This document shows, in pieces, positions 51,911 to 60,801 of a stretch of DNA of 60,801 nt. The position numbers and the translations under genes were made by a program. A model generated the notes under the pieces. It searched no databases, had not been told where the DNA came from, and was given only the letters and a program-made list of their open reading frames with translations. Positions within the stretch are counted from its first letter, which is position 1; each line of letters opens with the position of its first letter. The DNA comes from an uncultured Desulfovibrionaceae bacterium (GTDB lineage: Bacteria > Desulfobacterota > Desulfovibrionia > Desulfovibrionales > Desulfovibrionaceae), in assembly GCA_949741925.1 (NCBI GenBank), contig CATJOY010000060.1:1-60801 (forward strand). The letters are read 5' to 3'.

Positions 51911-53521
51911 TTACAGGTGGCGGACCACGATATCGCGGGCAAAATAGGCGATGTTGTGGGAATGATCCCCGATCCGCTCCAGATTACTGAGCACATCCGC
52001 AAAAATAACGCCGCGTTCGGGGTCGCATTCCTGGCGGGTCAGCCTGGCAATGTGGTTGGCCCGGTATTCCTGCTCCTTGCGGTCAATTTCCTCTTCCAGT
52101 TGGTTAATAACCCGGTCGGCAAGCTGCAGGTTTTCCGTATCCAGGGCTTCCAAGGCGTTTTGCAAGGTGTCTTCCACGGTCTTGAACATATCCCAAAATT
52201 CTTCATCCGCCTGAGGGGTGAAGCGCACGCCGTTTTCGGCTTTGAAATTGAAAGATTCAATGAGATTTTCCAGGTGGTCTCCGATGCGCTCCAGGTCGCC
52301 CGCTACGCTGACGTACTTGCCGAGGATGGAGGAGATAGAGGGGGAAACCCGCCGCTGCCAAATCTCCGTGGCATATTTGGAAATGCCTCGGTTTATAGCG
52401 TTGACCGCGTGCTCGCGTTCGTTAAAATCCTGAACCATGCTTTCGTCAACGCGGATGTAGGCTTGGCGCACAAGGGCGCTCATGCTCTGGACCATCCGGC
52501 CCATATGCATAATTTCGTCTTTAACCGCCTCTACGGCCGCCACCGGGGAAGCGGCAACAAGCTTGGGATCGAGGAACAACGGCCCGGTGACCGGGGCTTC
52601 TGCCTTAGAGGGCAACAGCCGCTGGATAAAGCCGGCGAAAGGTTGCGTAAAAGGCAGGAAAAGCAGCGTGTTGCAGCAGTTAAAAATGGTGTGGGCGTTT
52701 GCCAACTGCCGGACAATGTCGTCGGCCGAGTGGACCACCAGCCACTTGAACAGCGGCATGCCCAGCATAAAAATACAGACCCCGATCACATTGAAAAAGA
52801 CGTGGGCCGCCGCCGCCTGCTGGGCGGTTCTGGTGGCTCCGATGGCTGCCAGCACCGCTGTGATGGTGGTGCCGATGTTATCCCCGAGGATGATGGGCAG
52901 GGCCATAGTGATATCCAAGAGCCCCTGAGAGGCCATTGCCATGGTCAGCCCGATAGTGGCCGCGCTGGATTGCACCAGCATGGTCAGCAGCATGCCCGCT
53001 AGCACGCCCACCAGGGGATGGCCCAGAGCAAGGAAGAGATCCTGCCTGTCCCTCAGGAAGAGCATGCCGCCTTCCATGGTCTGCATTCCCAAAAAGAGCA
53101 GGCCAAAGCCCATCAACGCGTTGCCGAAGTGCTTCTGCCGCCTGTTTCTGCCCAGGATGGCCGGGAAGGCGCCCAGGGCAAGGAAGGGCAGGGCGATGTT
53201 TTTAATCTTGAAAGCGATGATCTGAGCGGTTACCGTAGTGCCGATGTTGGCTCCCATGATGACCCCGATGGCCTGGCTTAAGGTCATCAACCCGGCGTTG
53301 ACAAAGCTTACAGTCATTACGGTTACGCCGCTGGAGCTTTGGATCAGCACGGTTACCGCCGCGCCGACCAGCACGCCTCGCAACGGCGTGCGGGTAAGCA
53401 TGCCGATAAGCCGGCGCATCCGCTCGCCGGCGATGCTCTGGAGGGCCTCGCTGAGAAGCTTGATGCCGAACAGAAAAAGGCCGACGCCCGCCAAAACCTG
53501 AAGCGCGTTGGTAAGGCTCAT
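51911..53521 (-). CDS. Na+/phosphate cotransporter family protein with PhoU-like tail
   Basis: This 536-residue protein belongs to the NptA/YjbB family. The membrane part has two inverted QSSS repeats (AVTVLIQSSSGVTVMTVSFV and LLTMLVQSSAATIGLTMAMA), each followed by a GxNIGTT motif (IMGANIGTTVTAQI, ILGDNIGTTITAVL). The C-terminal 190 residues are helical and PhoU-like (VSVAGDLERIGDHLENLIES, VLSNLERIGDHSHNIA). Phosphate export or uptake is the usual role. The ATG at 53521 follows CCGGAG. It is divergent from the glycosyltransferase gene. Confidence 0.92.
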   Translation of the reverse strand: MSLTNALQVLAGVGLFLFGIKLLSEALQSIAGERMRRLIGMLTRTPLRGVLVGAAVTVLIQSSSGVTVMTVSFVNAGLMTLSQAIGVIMGANIGTTVTAQIIAFKIKNIALPFLALGAFPAILGRNRRQKHFGNALMGFGLLFLGMQTMEGGMLFLRDRQDLFLALGHPLVGVLAGMLLTMLVQSSAATIGLTMAMASQGLLDITMALPIILGDNIGTTITAVLAAIGATRTAQQAAAAHVFFNVIGVCIFMLGMPLFKWLVVHSADDIVRQLANAHTIFNCCNTLLFLPFTQPFAGFIQRLLPSKAEAPVTGPLFLDPKLVAASPVAAVEAVKDEIMHMGRMVQSMSALVRQAYIRVDESMVQDFNEREHAVNAINRGISKYATEIWQRRVSPSISSILGKYVSVAGDLERIGDHLENLIESFNFKAENGVRFTPQADEEFWDMFKTVEDTLQNALEALDTENLQLADRVINQLEEEIDRKEQEYRANHIARLTRQECDPERGVIFADVLSNLERIGDHSHNIAYFARDIVVRHL

Positions 53522-53551
53522 GAATACTCCGGGAGAATGTGCCGCACGGCT

Positions 53552-53580
53552 CGAGTGAGATATACGGGGTACTTCACTCG
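53552..53580. promoter_or_regulatory. inverted repeat in a 76-base divergent promoter region
   Basis: CGAGTGA (53552-53558) and TCACTCG (53574-53580) are perfect inverted arms 15 bases apart, between the starts of the Na/Pi gene and the GT9 gene. This may be an operator serving both. Confidence 0.4.
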
Positions 53581-53597
53581 CGCTCAAGTAAAAATAT

Positions 53598-55013
53598 ATG
53601 GATACCAATCCCATACTTATTATACAAATGCAACGGCTCGGGGATGTTGTGTTAACCTTTCCCTTGCTGGGCTGGCTGGAACGGCTTTTTCCCGATACGC
53701 CCCGGTGGATTTTGGGAGAGGAGCCCTTTTACAAGGGCCTTTTGCCGCTTTCTCCCCGCGCGGTCTATTTTTCTTCCGAGGCCGGCCCGGCCTTGCAAAA
53801 AAGAACCTACAGCGCGGTTATCAACCTCAGCCACAGGCCTGAATCCTTGCGGCTGGCCGGGCTTTTGCAAACCCAAACGCGCCTCGGCCTCTATGAAACG
53901 CCTGAGGGCGGGCGGCATATCGGCGGCGATTGGCAGTTGTACCGGGCTTCGCTAACCCGGAACAACCGGCATAATCGGTACCATTGGGCGGATCTCAACG
54001 CCTTGGATATCATCCCCCGCAAGATTTTGGCCTCTACCCGCTGGCCCGCGCCCCGCCCCTTCAGCCCGGCCCGTTCGGGGCATATAGGGCTCTTTGTGGG
54101 GGCCAGCCAACCGGAAAAGCGGCCGGACGCCTCTTTTTGGATCGATCTGACCCGCCGCTTGCTCACGGCAGGGCACCGGCCGGTGCTCCTGGGCGGCAAG
54201 GCCGAAGTTGCTTTGGGCCGGGAGGTGGCCGGAGCGCTGAAAGCCCCTTCGTTGAACCTTTGCGGCCGTTTTTCCATTAAAGAGCTGGCTGAGTTTGTCG
54301 CCCGGCTGGATCTGTTCGTTACCCCGGATACCGGCCCGATGCATGTAGCCGCCTGGACCGGCACCCCAACCCTTAATCTTTCCATCGGCCCGGTGAACGC
54401 CTGGGAAACAGGGCCGTTCTCGCAAGGCCATTTGGTGCTCAGGCCGCGCCTCAGTTGCGCGGGCTGCTGGGAATGCGTTCATGAAAGCGTCCGCTGCAAG
54501 AACCGTTTGAGCGCCCGGGAGATCATGCCTCTGGTCCAAACAGCGCTGATGAAAGGCCGGGAAGCCGCCGCTCGTCTTGAACTGCCCGGTTGGGAGGTGT
54601 GCCTGACCGCCCGGGATGGCTACGGCCTTTACTCCCTTATCCAGGCCGGAAACGGAAAACAGCCTCCTTCCGCCCATACCGCGCTCTCTCGATTCTGGCA
54701 GGCCTTTTTCGGCAACGCCTTAGGCTACTTGCCGCCGGAGGCCTTGGATGCAGCCAGGAAAACTCTGGAAACGGAGTTCCCCTCCCTGATTCCTCCTCTG
54801 GCCCAAAGCGCCGCCGCGTTGACCCGCCATATCGCGGCCGCTTTGAAAAGCCGGGCAAGAAATGATCGCGGCATGTTTCGGGATTTTTCCCTGGGCTTTA
54901 TCCCGGCGCTCAGGCCGCTCAGCAGCTATGCTTCCATGCTCCTCATGAATGGGGATTTTTCCCGCGCGGCGTTCGCCCGCGCCCTTGATCTGGCCGAACG
55001 TTTGGTTTTTTGA
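53598..55013 (+). CDS. glycosyltransferase family 9 protein with C-terminal extension
   Basis: Family 9 members are ADP-heptose:LPS heptosyltransferases. The 471-residue protein begins ILIIQMQRLGDVVLTFPLLG, has the mid-domain GHIGLFVGASQPEKRPDASF, and the donor-site block LFVTPDTGPMHVAAWTGTPTLNLS, then a Cys-rich CAGCWECVHESVRCKN segment. Typical members have about 350 residues; the last 120 here are an extra helical region (FWQAFFGNALGYLPPEALDA). It precedes the flagellar genes, so it might modify flagellin or LPS; the target is unproven. Confidence 0.85.
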   Translation: MDTNPILIIQMQRLGDVVLTFPLLGWLERLFPDTPRWILGEEPFYKGLLPLSPRAVYFSSEAGPALQKRTYSAVINLSHRPESLRLAGLLQTQTRLGLYETPEGGRHIGGDWQLYRASLTRNNRHNRYHWADLNALDIIPRKILASTRWPAPRPFSPARSGHIGLFVGASQPEKRPDASFWIDLTRRLLTAGHRPVLLGGKAEVALGREVAGALKAPSLNLCGRFSIKELAEFVARLDLFVTPDTGPMHVAAWTGTPTLNLSIGPVNAWETGPFSQGHLVLRPRLSCAGCWECVHESVRCKNRLSAREIMPLVQTALMKGREAAARLELPGWEVCLTARDGYGLYSLIQAGNGKQPPSAHTALSRFWQAFFGNALGYLPPEALDAARKTLETEFPSLIPPLAQSAAALTRHIAAALKSRARNDRGMFRDFSLGFIPALRPLSSYASMLLMNGDFSRAAFARALDLAERLVF

Positions 55014-55397
55014 TCGGCAGCGGGCCTCGGGCAGCCAGCCCCGCTCCGGCCCAAACCGTTTCTTTTCAGGCGCGCTCCGGCGCGATGGCCCGGGCGGCGC
55101 TGCAACAATTGCGGCTCCGCATCCGGAAAAGCGCGTCCCCGGCGCAATGATCCGGCAGTACTGCACCCCGCCGTTACGCGGCGAAAGCAGGGCGTGCCCC
55201 GGCGCAATGGCCGGAGCGCTCTGGAAGGAGCGTTTTGGCCGGAGCCTTTTGGCCAGGGCAAAAAATTCCTCCCCGCCCCGGCATCAGTTTTTATTCATTT
55301 AGATAACCTGTTGAATTTATATATTTTTACTGCGCTATCCCGCCGCATTGCTTTTTTGGAACGGTCCTTGAAGGAGAGGCAAGCAAGGAGATGTTCC
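55014..55397. other. intergenic region before fliK
   Basis: These 384 bases have a GC-rich left part with a repeated CCCCGGCGCAATG (55137 and 55197) and an AT-rich stretch at 55290-55330 that may carry the hook-operon promoter. A TGGAAC-N5-TTGAA sequence at 55357-55372 resembles sigma-54 sites but lacks the -12 GC and lies too near the start codon. Confidence 0.4.
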
Positions 55398-57071
55398 ATG
55401 CAATTTTTACCCTTCACCGATACAGGCATCAGCACCAGCGCTCTGGGCGGCATTTCCCTGAGCGCCGGGAACAACCGGGTTTCTGGCGGTTACGGGATTC
55501 TTGAAAAGGCTTCGGGCTCGTTTTTGGCCTCCTTTAACAAAGAACTTGCCGACGCCGGCATTAAGCCGCTCTCGGTGGAAGAAATCAGCGGTCCTCCTCG
55601 GGGATTCAGAACCATTGCCCCGGAATCCGGGAAACTGCTGAATGAAGACGATATCCAGAATTTAAAGACGGCCCTGAAGAAGCGGGGCCTTAACGAGGAT
55701 CAGCTTTCCGGCCTTGACGCCTTGATCGCGGCGAACGGACAGCCGAGCATCGGGGCCATTGGTTCCGCTTTGCTGAACAGCGCGCGTTCCGCTTCGCAGC
55801 TTGGCGAAGAAGAAAACGTCTTTCTCAGCAACGCTTTGCAGAAGCTGGGCTTCAGCCGGGAAGAGGCGGAAAAGTTGGGCACAAGCCTGGCCGGCGGCAA
55901 CGCCCTGGGCGTGATGAAATCCATTCATCGGCAGATCAAATCCCTGGACGAGGGCAAGGCGATCAGCCTGGATCGGGATGAACTGGAGGCCTTGTTGCGG
56001 GGGATGGGCGCTTCCGCCGAAGCTTCTTCCAAGACCATGGCCTTGTTCGGCAAGGGGAACGCCAAGAGCTTCAGCGCCGGGCAACTGAACACCCTGCTGG
56101 CTCCGGTCAGCCAGGAAATGAATGAGAAAGATGCGGCTCTTCAGGCCATGACCAAGGAATTTCAGGCTGCCCTGAAAGAGACTCTTGAGGCCAAGCAGCA
56201 ACGCGAACACAACCAGGCTGTTTCTGACGCCCGGGGCAGCAAGCGGACCGAACGCGCCGAGCGCTTGATGCGCGACGATATGACCGCCAAGGGCAACGAA
56301 CTTGGCCCTGAAGCCCTGGCCCGCCGGGTGCGCGAGGCTATGAGCGCATCCGGAGAAGAAGAGGGCGAGGCCGCCGACGAGCGCTCTGACCGGCACGCGA
56401 AGGATGCCGCGGCCAAGGAAACGGCCCTTTCCCGCAAGGAAGCGCGTTCAGGTTTTTCCGGATTTGACGAAGCCGCTTTGGAAGCCGCTCGGACCACCTC
56501 CCGCGCCGGCCTGGAATCCCTTATAACTAGCGTGGGCGCGGATGCCCGGCTTGCCGGAACCGCCCGGAACTTCACGGCGGCAACCCCCGAAGCCGCACCT
56601 CTGCCCCGCTATATCAGTGAAGATATGCTCGGCCAGGTCCAGAGCGGTTTGCTGCGCCAGTTGCACGATGGTTCCCGGCAAATCACGTTGCGCCTTGATC
56701 CGGCCGAACTCGGCCAATTGACCATCATGCTCACCGTGAACAAGGGCGAAGTGAAGGCAATCTTCCAGGCGGATAACGAGGTTGCGGCCTCAGCCCTGAG
56801 CGAGCAGATGTCCCAATTGAAGGCCACTCTTGAAGAACAGGGACTGAAGGTTGCTGATCTTGAGGTGCAAACAAAGCTGGCGGATGATCCTTCCCGGCAG
56901 CAGTGGGCTGGAAGTGATGCCTTTAATCGCGAGCGGGAAATGCGCGAGCAAGCGAGAATGGCGCGCCTTGCGCGGCTGCGCCAAGAGGCCGGCGAAGGTT
57001 TGGCCCAAGATATGCATAATATAAGTAAACAGGAAAAAATTGCCCTCACGGGATTGCACATTATAGCCTGA
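55398..57071 (+). CDS. fliK: flagellar hook-length control protein FliK
   Basis: FliK measures hook length and switches export specificity. The 557-residue protein has a long variable N-terminal part with several Ala/Glu/Lys-rich helices, and a C-terminal Flg_hook domain near residues 415-500: QITLRLDPAELGQLTIMLTV, NKGEVKAIFQADNEVAASAL and LKATLEEQGLKVADLEV. The ATG follows AAGGAG. flgD follows 137 bases later. The call rests on the Flg_hook domain and the gene order fliK-flgD-flgE. Confidence 0.9.
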   Translation: MQFLPFTDTGISTSALGGISLSAGNNRVSGGYGILEKASGSFLASFNKELADAGIKPLSVEEISGPPRGFRTIAPESGKLLNEDDIQNLKTALKKRGLNEDQLSGLDALIAANGQPSIGAIGSALLNSARSASQLGEEENVFLSNALQKLGFSREEAEKLGTSLAGGNALGVMKSIHRQIKSLDEGKAISLDRDELEALLRGMGASAEASSKTMALFGKGNAKSFSAGQLNTLLAPVSQEMNEKDAALQAMTKEFQAALKETLEAKQQREHNQAVSDARGSKRTERAERLMRDDMTAKGNELGPEALARRVREAMSASGEEEGEAADERSDRHAKDAAAKETALSRKEARSGFSGFDEAALEAARTTSRAGLESLITSVGADARLAGTARNFTAATPEAAPLPRYISEDMLGQVQSGLLRQLHDGSRQITLRLDPAELGQLTIMLTVNKGEVKAIFQADNEVAASALSEQMSQLKATLEEQGLKVADLEVQTKLADDPSRQQWAGSDAFNREREMREQARMARLARLRQEAGEGLAQDMHNISKQEKIALTGLHIIA

Positions 57072-57208
57072 GAGAGAGCGCTTTGCCGGGCATACGGCAC
57101 AACGCTCGGGGTGGCCAAGGCCGCCCGGCCCGCAGGCGGAGGCGAAACCGCGTTTCGCCGTGAAATCCACGGGAACAGCGCAAAATCTAACTGTGTTAGG
57201 ATACGATC

Positions 57209-58306
57209 ATGGCCATTTCATCTTCCAACATTCTCGGCGCGGCGGAAAAGGAATTTACCGACGGTGTAACCGGTACTGACCGGCTTGCAGCGGATAAAGG
57301 TACCTTTCTTAAGCTTTTGGTGGCCCAATTGAGCAACCAAGACCCGCTGAACCCTACCGAGGATAAGGAATTCATTACCCAACTGGCCCAGTTCACCAGC
57401 TTGGAACAGTTGCAGGATATCAATGCCGGCGTGGAAAACTTGAATACGACCATGAATCAATCCCAACTGCTCAGCGCCACCAGTTTCATCGGCAAGAGCA
57501 TCATTGCCGAGGGCAGCCAGATCACCAAGTACGAAGGCGTGATAGACGGCGAAACCAAGGTAATGACTACGGATCTCGCTTATATTCTTGATCGCGATAT
57601 GAAAACCGGCGTCATTTCGATTTTCGATTCCAAGGGCTCGCTCATTTTCAGCGATACGCTTCCGCCTAAAAGCGCCGGGGCCCAGATTTATCAATGGACC
57701 GGCCTCAACAGCGAAGGCCGGGTTGTTCCGGACGGCACCTATGAGGTGCGCATTTACTGCGAAGATGCGGATGGCAAGGCCATCATGCCGAGCACCCAGT
57801 TTGTTGGCCAGGTTGTGGGCGTGGAAAATGTGGATGGGATTTACAGCCTGCTGCTTGCCGGCGGGCGTACGGTGCCTTTCACCAGCGTTGTGGAAATTTA
57901 CCAGAACGCTACCGATACCGGCTCCGGCTCTTCAGGCGGTTCTTCCAACGAGGAAAAAGCTTCTGCCGCCGCCGGTCAGGCCTTGCTGGGGCAAACCTCG
58001 GCTGAAGCGGCCAAGGCCCAGGCGGAAACCTATAGGGATTTGGCGCTCAACCCTGATGCCACGGACGATGCGGTTAAGAAAAATGCCGCTTCGGCCAAGG
58101 ACGCAGCGGAAAAAGCCGCCACAGCGGCCACCATGGCGGAAGTGGCGGCGGCTGAAGCCAAGATAGCGGCCGAAGCCGCTAAAACGGATACGGCCTACGA
58201 GAACCTTGAAAAGGCGCAAAATGCGGCTAAGGCGGCCCGCGAGGCTGCCGATGCGGCCTATGAAGCCTACGAAGCGGCCCAGGCTGCGGCGGATGCCCGG
58301 GGCTAA
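57209..58306 (+). CDS. flgD: flagellar hook cap protein FlgD with long Ala-rich tail
   Basis: FlgD caps the growing hook. The N-terminal part (DKGTFLKLLVAQLSNQDPLNPTEDKEFITQLAQFTSLEQL, quoted in function only; residues about 29-70) is the export and assembly block. The core has FIGKSIIAEGSQI and the Ig-like domain with LNSEGRVVPDGTYEVRIYCE. Usual FlgD proteins end by about residue 225-240. Here a Gly/Ser linker (TGSGSSGGSSNEEK) at about 236-250 leads into a further 115 residues rich in Ala, Glu and Lys that must be a long helix or coiled coil. This tail is unusual. Confidence 0.93.
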   Translation: MAISSSNILGAAEKEFTDGVTGTDRLAADKGTFLKLLVAQLSNQDPLNPTEDKEFITQLAQFTSLEQLQDINAGVENLNTTMNQSQLLSATSFIGKSIIAEGSQITKYEGVIDGETKVMTTDLAYILDRDMKTGVISIFDSKGSLIFSDTLPPKSAGAQIYQWTGLNSEGRVVPDGTYEVRIYCEDADGKAIMPSTQFVGQVVGVENVDGIYSLLLAGGRTVPFTSVVEIYQNATDTGSGSSGGSSNEEKASAAAGQALLGQTSAEAAKAQAETYRDLALNPDATDDAVKKNAASAKDAAEKAATAATMAEVAAAEAKIAAEAAKTDTAYENLEKAQNAAKAAREAADAAYEAYEAAQAAADARG

Positions 58307-58464
58307 ACCCCGGCTTTCAGAGGGGATACTCCGAAAATCGGAGGGATTTAAAGGAACATTCGGCGCGCCGAGAGCGCGCTCGAAAATACATCAATAAAGG
58401 CGCAAGGCGCCGTTCCTTCCAGAAAAGCATGTGCGGATGCGGAAGGAAAAACAGGAGGTCAATC

Positions 58465-60159
58465 ATGTCTCTCAGCGCAAGTATGTGGACCAGCGTCACC
58501 GGTTTGCTCGCCCACGGCGAAAAAATGAGTGTTGTCGGCAATAACATTTCCAACGTCAACACCGTGGCCTTTAAGGGTTCGCGCATGGATTTTGAAGATT
58601 TCGTTTACCAGAACACCTATTCCGCCGCCGGGCCTGCCCAGGTGGGACGCGGCACGGCCATTGGGGCTATTTACGGCAACTTTTCCCAGGGCGCTTTTGA
58701 AAACTCCAGCGATCCCACGGATATTGCCATCCAGGGCGAAGGCTTTTTCAAAGTGATGCCCAAGGACAGCAACATGGAGTACTACACCAGAGCGGGCAAC
58801 TTCCGCTTTGATGCGGACGGGTATTTGACCGACCCGCACGGCTACGTGCTCCAAGGCTGGCAGATTCAGCGGGCTCGGCCCTCGTTGGGCGTTGCCGGCG
58901 GCGCGGCCGGTTCTGGTTCCGGGGGGTCTTCGGCCATCAACCTCAAAGGCAGCGGAACGCCCACGAACATCAAGCTGGATGGTTTTACCTGCGAGCCGCG
59001 CCATACCAACAACGTGACCTTATCGCTCAACCTGAGCACCGAGGGCGGCGATAACACCACCAGCACGACCAACCCGTTCTTTGCCATGTTTGAAAGCTGG
59101 AATTACGACCCGGCGGCTCCCGATTCTCCGGCCCTCGGCCAGAACTCGTACGCCCACCAGCAGACCATTACGGTTTATGACGAAGGCGGCACGCCGCATA
59201 AGCTGACTGTTTATTTCGACCAGGTTAACGATAACCTCACCAGCAGCGGCGGCAGACACTGGGAATATATGGTCACCATGGAGCCCTCGCAAGATGTGCG
59301 GGATTTTGCCGACGGCGGCGGGGACCCCATGGCGGATTCCAAAAAAGGCATTTTGATGATCGGTACCATGAGCTTTGATACCGGGGGCCAGCTTCAGGAT
59401 ATGAGCGCCTATGTGCCCACGGGCGGCGATGAAGCGGATCTGAGCACCTGGAAGCCCGCGCCCATCTCCAGCAACGGCTACCCGATGTTTTGCCCCAACT
59501 TTACCGGACGCGAAGGAGCCAGCTCCGCTTGGAAACTGCCCATGAACCCCGGCGGCGCGGCAACCAACCAGTTGAACCCCGAATCCCGGGATTATCTGAT
59601 TGAGCTTGATCTCGGCCTGCGCAGCAAAATCGGCGAATGGACGAGCGTGCCCAACGGCGTGGATGCTTCCGCCGCGGACGTGGCCGCCGATACCGCCAAC
59701 CTGAATGGCTTCGGCACCAACGGGGTTTCTCTGCCCTCGTCCACGGTCAGTTTCCCGGATCCCTCGGCTGAACTTTTTGTCTCGCAAGACGGGTACACCT
59801 TCGGGTACCTTTCCACAGTCTATGTGGACCGTGACGGCATCCTCTACGGCAAGTACTCCAACGGCCAGAATTTGGCCCTATATCAGATCACGCTGTACGA
59901 TGTGCCCAGCCCGCACAACCTGCGCCGTGAAGGCGGGAACCTGTTCTCAGCCACCACGGATTCGGGCGACGTGACCTCCGGCCCGGCGAACAGCGCCGGT
60001 TTCGGCAGCATACACGGCAACTCGCTGGAGCAAAGCAACGTGGACTTGGCCACGGAATTCGTGAATATGATCACCACCCAGCGCGGGTTCCAGGCCAACT
60101 CGAAAACCATTACGACTGTTGATACCATGCTGGAAACGATTATCGGCATGAAACGGTAA
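58465..60159 (+). CDS. flgE: flagellar hook protein FlgE
   Basis: FlgE forms the hook. The 564-residue protein begins MSLSASMWTSVTGLLAHGEK and has MSVVGNNISNVNTVAFKGSR, the rod/hook signature, and FFKVMPKDSNMEYYTRAGNF near residue 95. It ends SNVDLATEFVNMITTQRGFQ, ANSKTITTVDTMLETIIGMK, the conserved C-terminal helix. The long middle is variable. AGGAGGT precedes the ATG. A strong hairpin follows the stop. Confidence 0.96.
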   Translation: MSLSASMWTSVTGLLAHGEKMSVVGNNISNVNTVAFKGSRMDFEDFVYQNTYSAAGPAQVGRGTAIGAIYGNFSQGAFENSSDPTDIAIQGEGFFKVMPKDSNMEYYTRAGNFRFDADGYLTDPHGYVLQGWQIQRARPSLGVAGGAAGSGSGGSSAINLKGSGTPTNIKLDGFTCEPRHTNNVTLSLNLSTEGGDNTTSTTNPFFAMFESWNYDPAAPDSPALGQNSYAHQQTITVYDEGGTPHKLTVYFDQVNDNLTSSGGRHWEYMVTMEPSQDVRDFADGGGDPMADSKKGILMIGTMSFDTGGQLQDMSAYVPTGGDEADLSTWKPAPISSNGYPMFCPNFTGREGASSAWKLPMNPGGAATNQLNPESRDYLIELDLGLRSKIGEWTSVPNGVDASAADVAADTANLNGFGTNGVSLPSSTVSFPDPSAELFVSQDGYTFGYLSTVYVDRDGILYGKYSNGQNLALYQITLYDVPSPHNLRREGGNLFSATTDSGDVTSGPANSAGFGSIHGNSLEQSNVDLATEFVNMITTQRGFQANSKTITTVDTMLETIIGMKR

Positions 60160-60260
60160 GCTACTTGTTGAGCGTGATTGGCATCCTGGGCGGTCCGCAC
60201 GCCGCCCGGCAGAGGCAACCGGAGAAGCCGCTTCTCCGGCCCTCTGATTCTGAAAGTGGA

Positions 60261-60292
60261 GCAGGCCCGGCAATTTTTGCCGGGCCTGCTTG
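60261..60292 (+). terminator. terminator after flgE
   Basis: GCAGGCCCGGCAA and TTGCCGGGCCTGC form a perfect 13-bp stem with a 3-base loop about 100 bases after flgE. The following sequence TTGCATAG is only weakly T-rich. A second hairpin CCGGAGAAG/CTTCTCCGG lies just before it. Confidence 0.6.
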
Positions 60293-60732
60293 CATAGTGA
60301 GCCTTGCCTTTTCTTATTCTGGGCCATGGTCCTCTTGGCGGGGGCGAGGCCCTGGCGGAGAGGCATTGGGGAATCCGGGGTTGCACGGCGCTATGCCTTG
60401 GGCGTGCCTCTGGTTTTCGGGCCTGCCCTGAGGCTCTCGCGGGTATGTGCCGCGTGATGCCGTTGGCCCTCTGGTTGCCGCTACGGTTCAGGGAGCTGTT
60501 GCGCATCATATTCTCGATTATGGTGAAGGCGGTTTGGAAGGGTATCTATAGCTGTGCCGGACATCAGTGCGGCGAGCGCTGGAGCGCGAGCGCAACGTGG
60601 TCTATGCACGGAATGGGGTTCCTGTGGGTTGCGGCATAGCCTTCTTTTTCTATCGAGGGGCTCGGTGTATCCTTTTCGGTCAAAGGAATGAGGCCTCAGG
60701 CTTTCTAAAGCCATCCCTATCCTTCTATTGGG

Positions 60733-60783
60733 GGGTCCAGGGGGAATCATTTCCCCTGGCGGGGTCCGGGGCAGCGCCCCGGC
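60733..60783 (+). repeat. tandem palindromes of REP-like type
   Basis: CCAGGGGGAA-TCA-TTTCCCCTGG and then CCGGGGCAGCGCCCCGG are adjacent GC-rich hairpins in non-coding sequence, a form typical of repetitive extragenic palindromes. The window holds only one full copy, so dispersion cannot be shown here. Confidence 0.4.
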
Positions 60784-60801
60784 CGCCGGAGGCATTCTTT
60801 A

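Larger units (their letters stand above)
60160..60801. other. end region without a gene
   Basis: The 642 bases after flgE contain two tandem hairpins (60219-60240 and 60261-60289) and, near the right edge, two more (CCAGGGG...CCCCTGG and CCGGGGC...GCCCCGG at 60733-60783). Open frames on both strands have no convincing start or product. Confidence 0.5.

Noticed and set aside
55357..55372. Sigma-54 promoter before fliK
   Set aside because: The -12 element reads GA instead of the essential GC and the start point would fall on the ribosome site.
60304..60639. Open frame of 111 codons after flgE
   Set aside because: No plausible ribosome site, hydrophobic and Arg/Trp-rich mixture without motif, and competing frames on the other strand are equally open.

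Overview
The window looks like a chromosomal segment of a high-GC anaerobic desulfovibrio-type bacterium (Desulfovibrionaceae: Desulfovibrio, Bilophila, Mailhella and relatives). The assignment is inference. It rests on the gene block DUF177-rpmF-plsX-fabH-fabG-acpP-fabF-glyA, on zapB-like/zapA/6S RNA/rny/tRNA-Pro, on fliK-flgD-flgE, and on the protein style throughout. No plasmid, prophage, insertion sequence or CRISPR array is visible. About 53 protein genes, one tRNA and one 6S RNA can be supported.

Layout. 1-3.5 kb: the end of a chemoreceptor, then leftward purN-citG and a cupin gene with its own promoter. 3.9-8.0 kb: a small catabolic-looking unit made of a metabolite:H+ symporter broken by one in-frame TAG, an SDR dehydrogenase and a translationally coupled polysaccharide-deacetylase-fold hydrolase, followed by a DJ-1/PfpI gene facing it. 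8.3-18.5 kb: a short gene of unknown function behind a promoter-terminator pair, a 1200-residue AsmA-like DUF748 protein, two small exported proteins, an AspT-type transporter, an outer-membrane barrel and a DUF523 protein. 18.6-22.3 kb: a four-gene leftward envelope operon (COG3014-like lipoprotein, YcfL, LpoB, CsgG-like proline-rich protein). 22.7-30.7 kb: divergent rpmB and the fatty-acid/phospholipid synthesis block ending in glyA with a perfect terminator.

30.9-43.5 kb: proB-pgk, an alkyltransferase-like gene, a putative Fur box followed by a DUF2325-TPR gene pair, a 2-Cys peroxiredoxin, an MFS transporter, proC, an Smr-domain protein, a TPR/AMIN pair, cobO and an AmrS-like radical SAM gene. 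43.5-49.9 kb: a proline-rich secreted protein with four 96-bp repeats, purM, zapB-like, zapA, 6S RNA, rny, tRNA-Pro and rarD. 50.4-60.2 kb: a Rossmann-like unknown, a periplasmic cyclophilin, an Na/Pi cotransporter, a GT9 glycosyltransferase, and the flagellar hook genes fliK, flgD (with an unusual Ala-rich tail) and flgE. The last 0.6 kb has hairpins but no convincing gene.

Most of the window is housekeeping. The features I would look at again are the amber codon in the symporter, the uncharacterised SDR-deacetylase-symporter unit, the Fur box before DUF2325-TPR, the dispersed intergenic repeat family, the FlgD tail, and the four-gene LpoB neighbourhood with a fourth CsgG-like member. I found no clear evidence of a wholly new multi-gene system.
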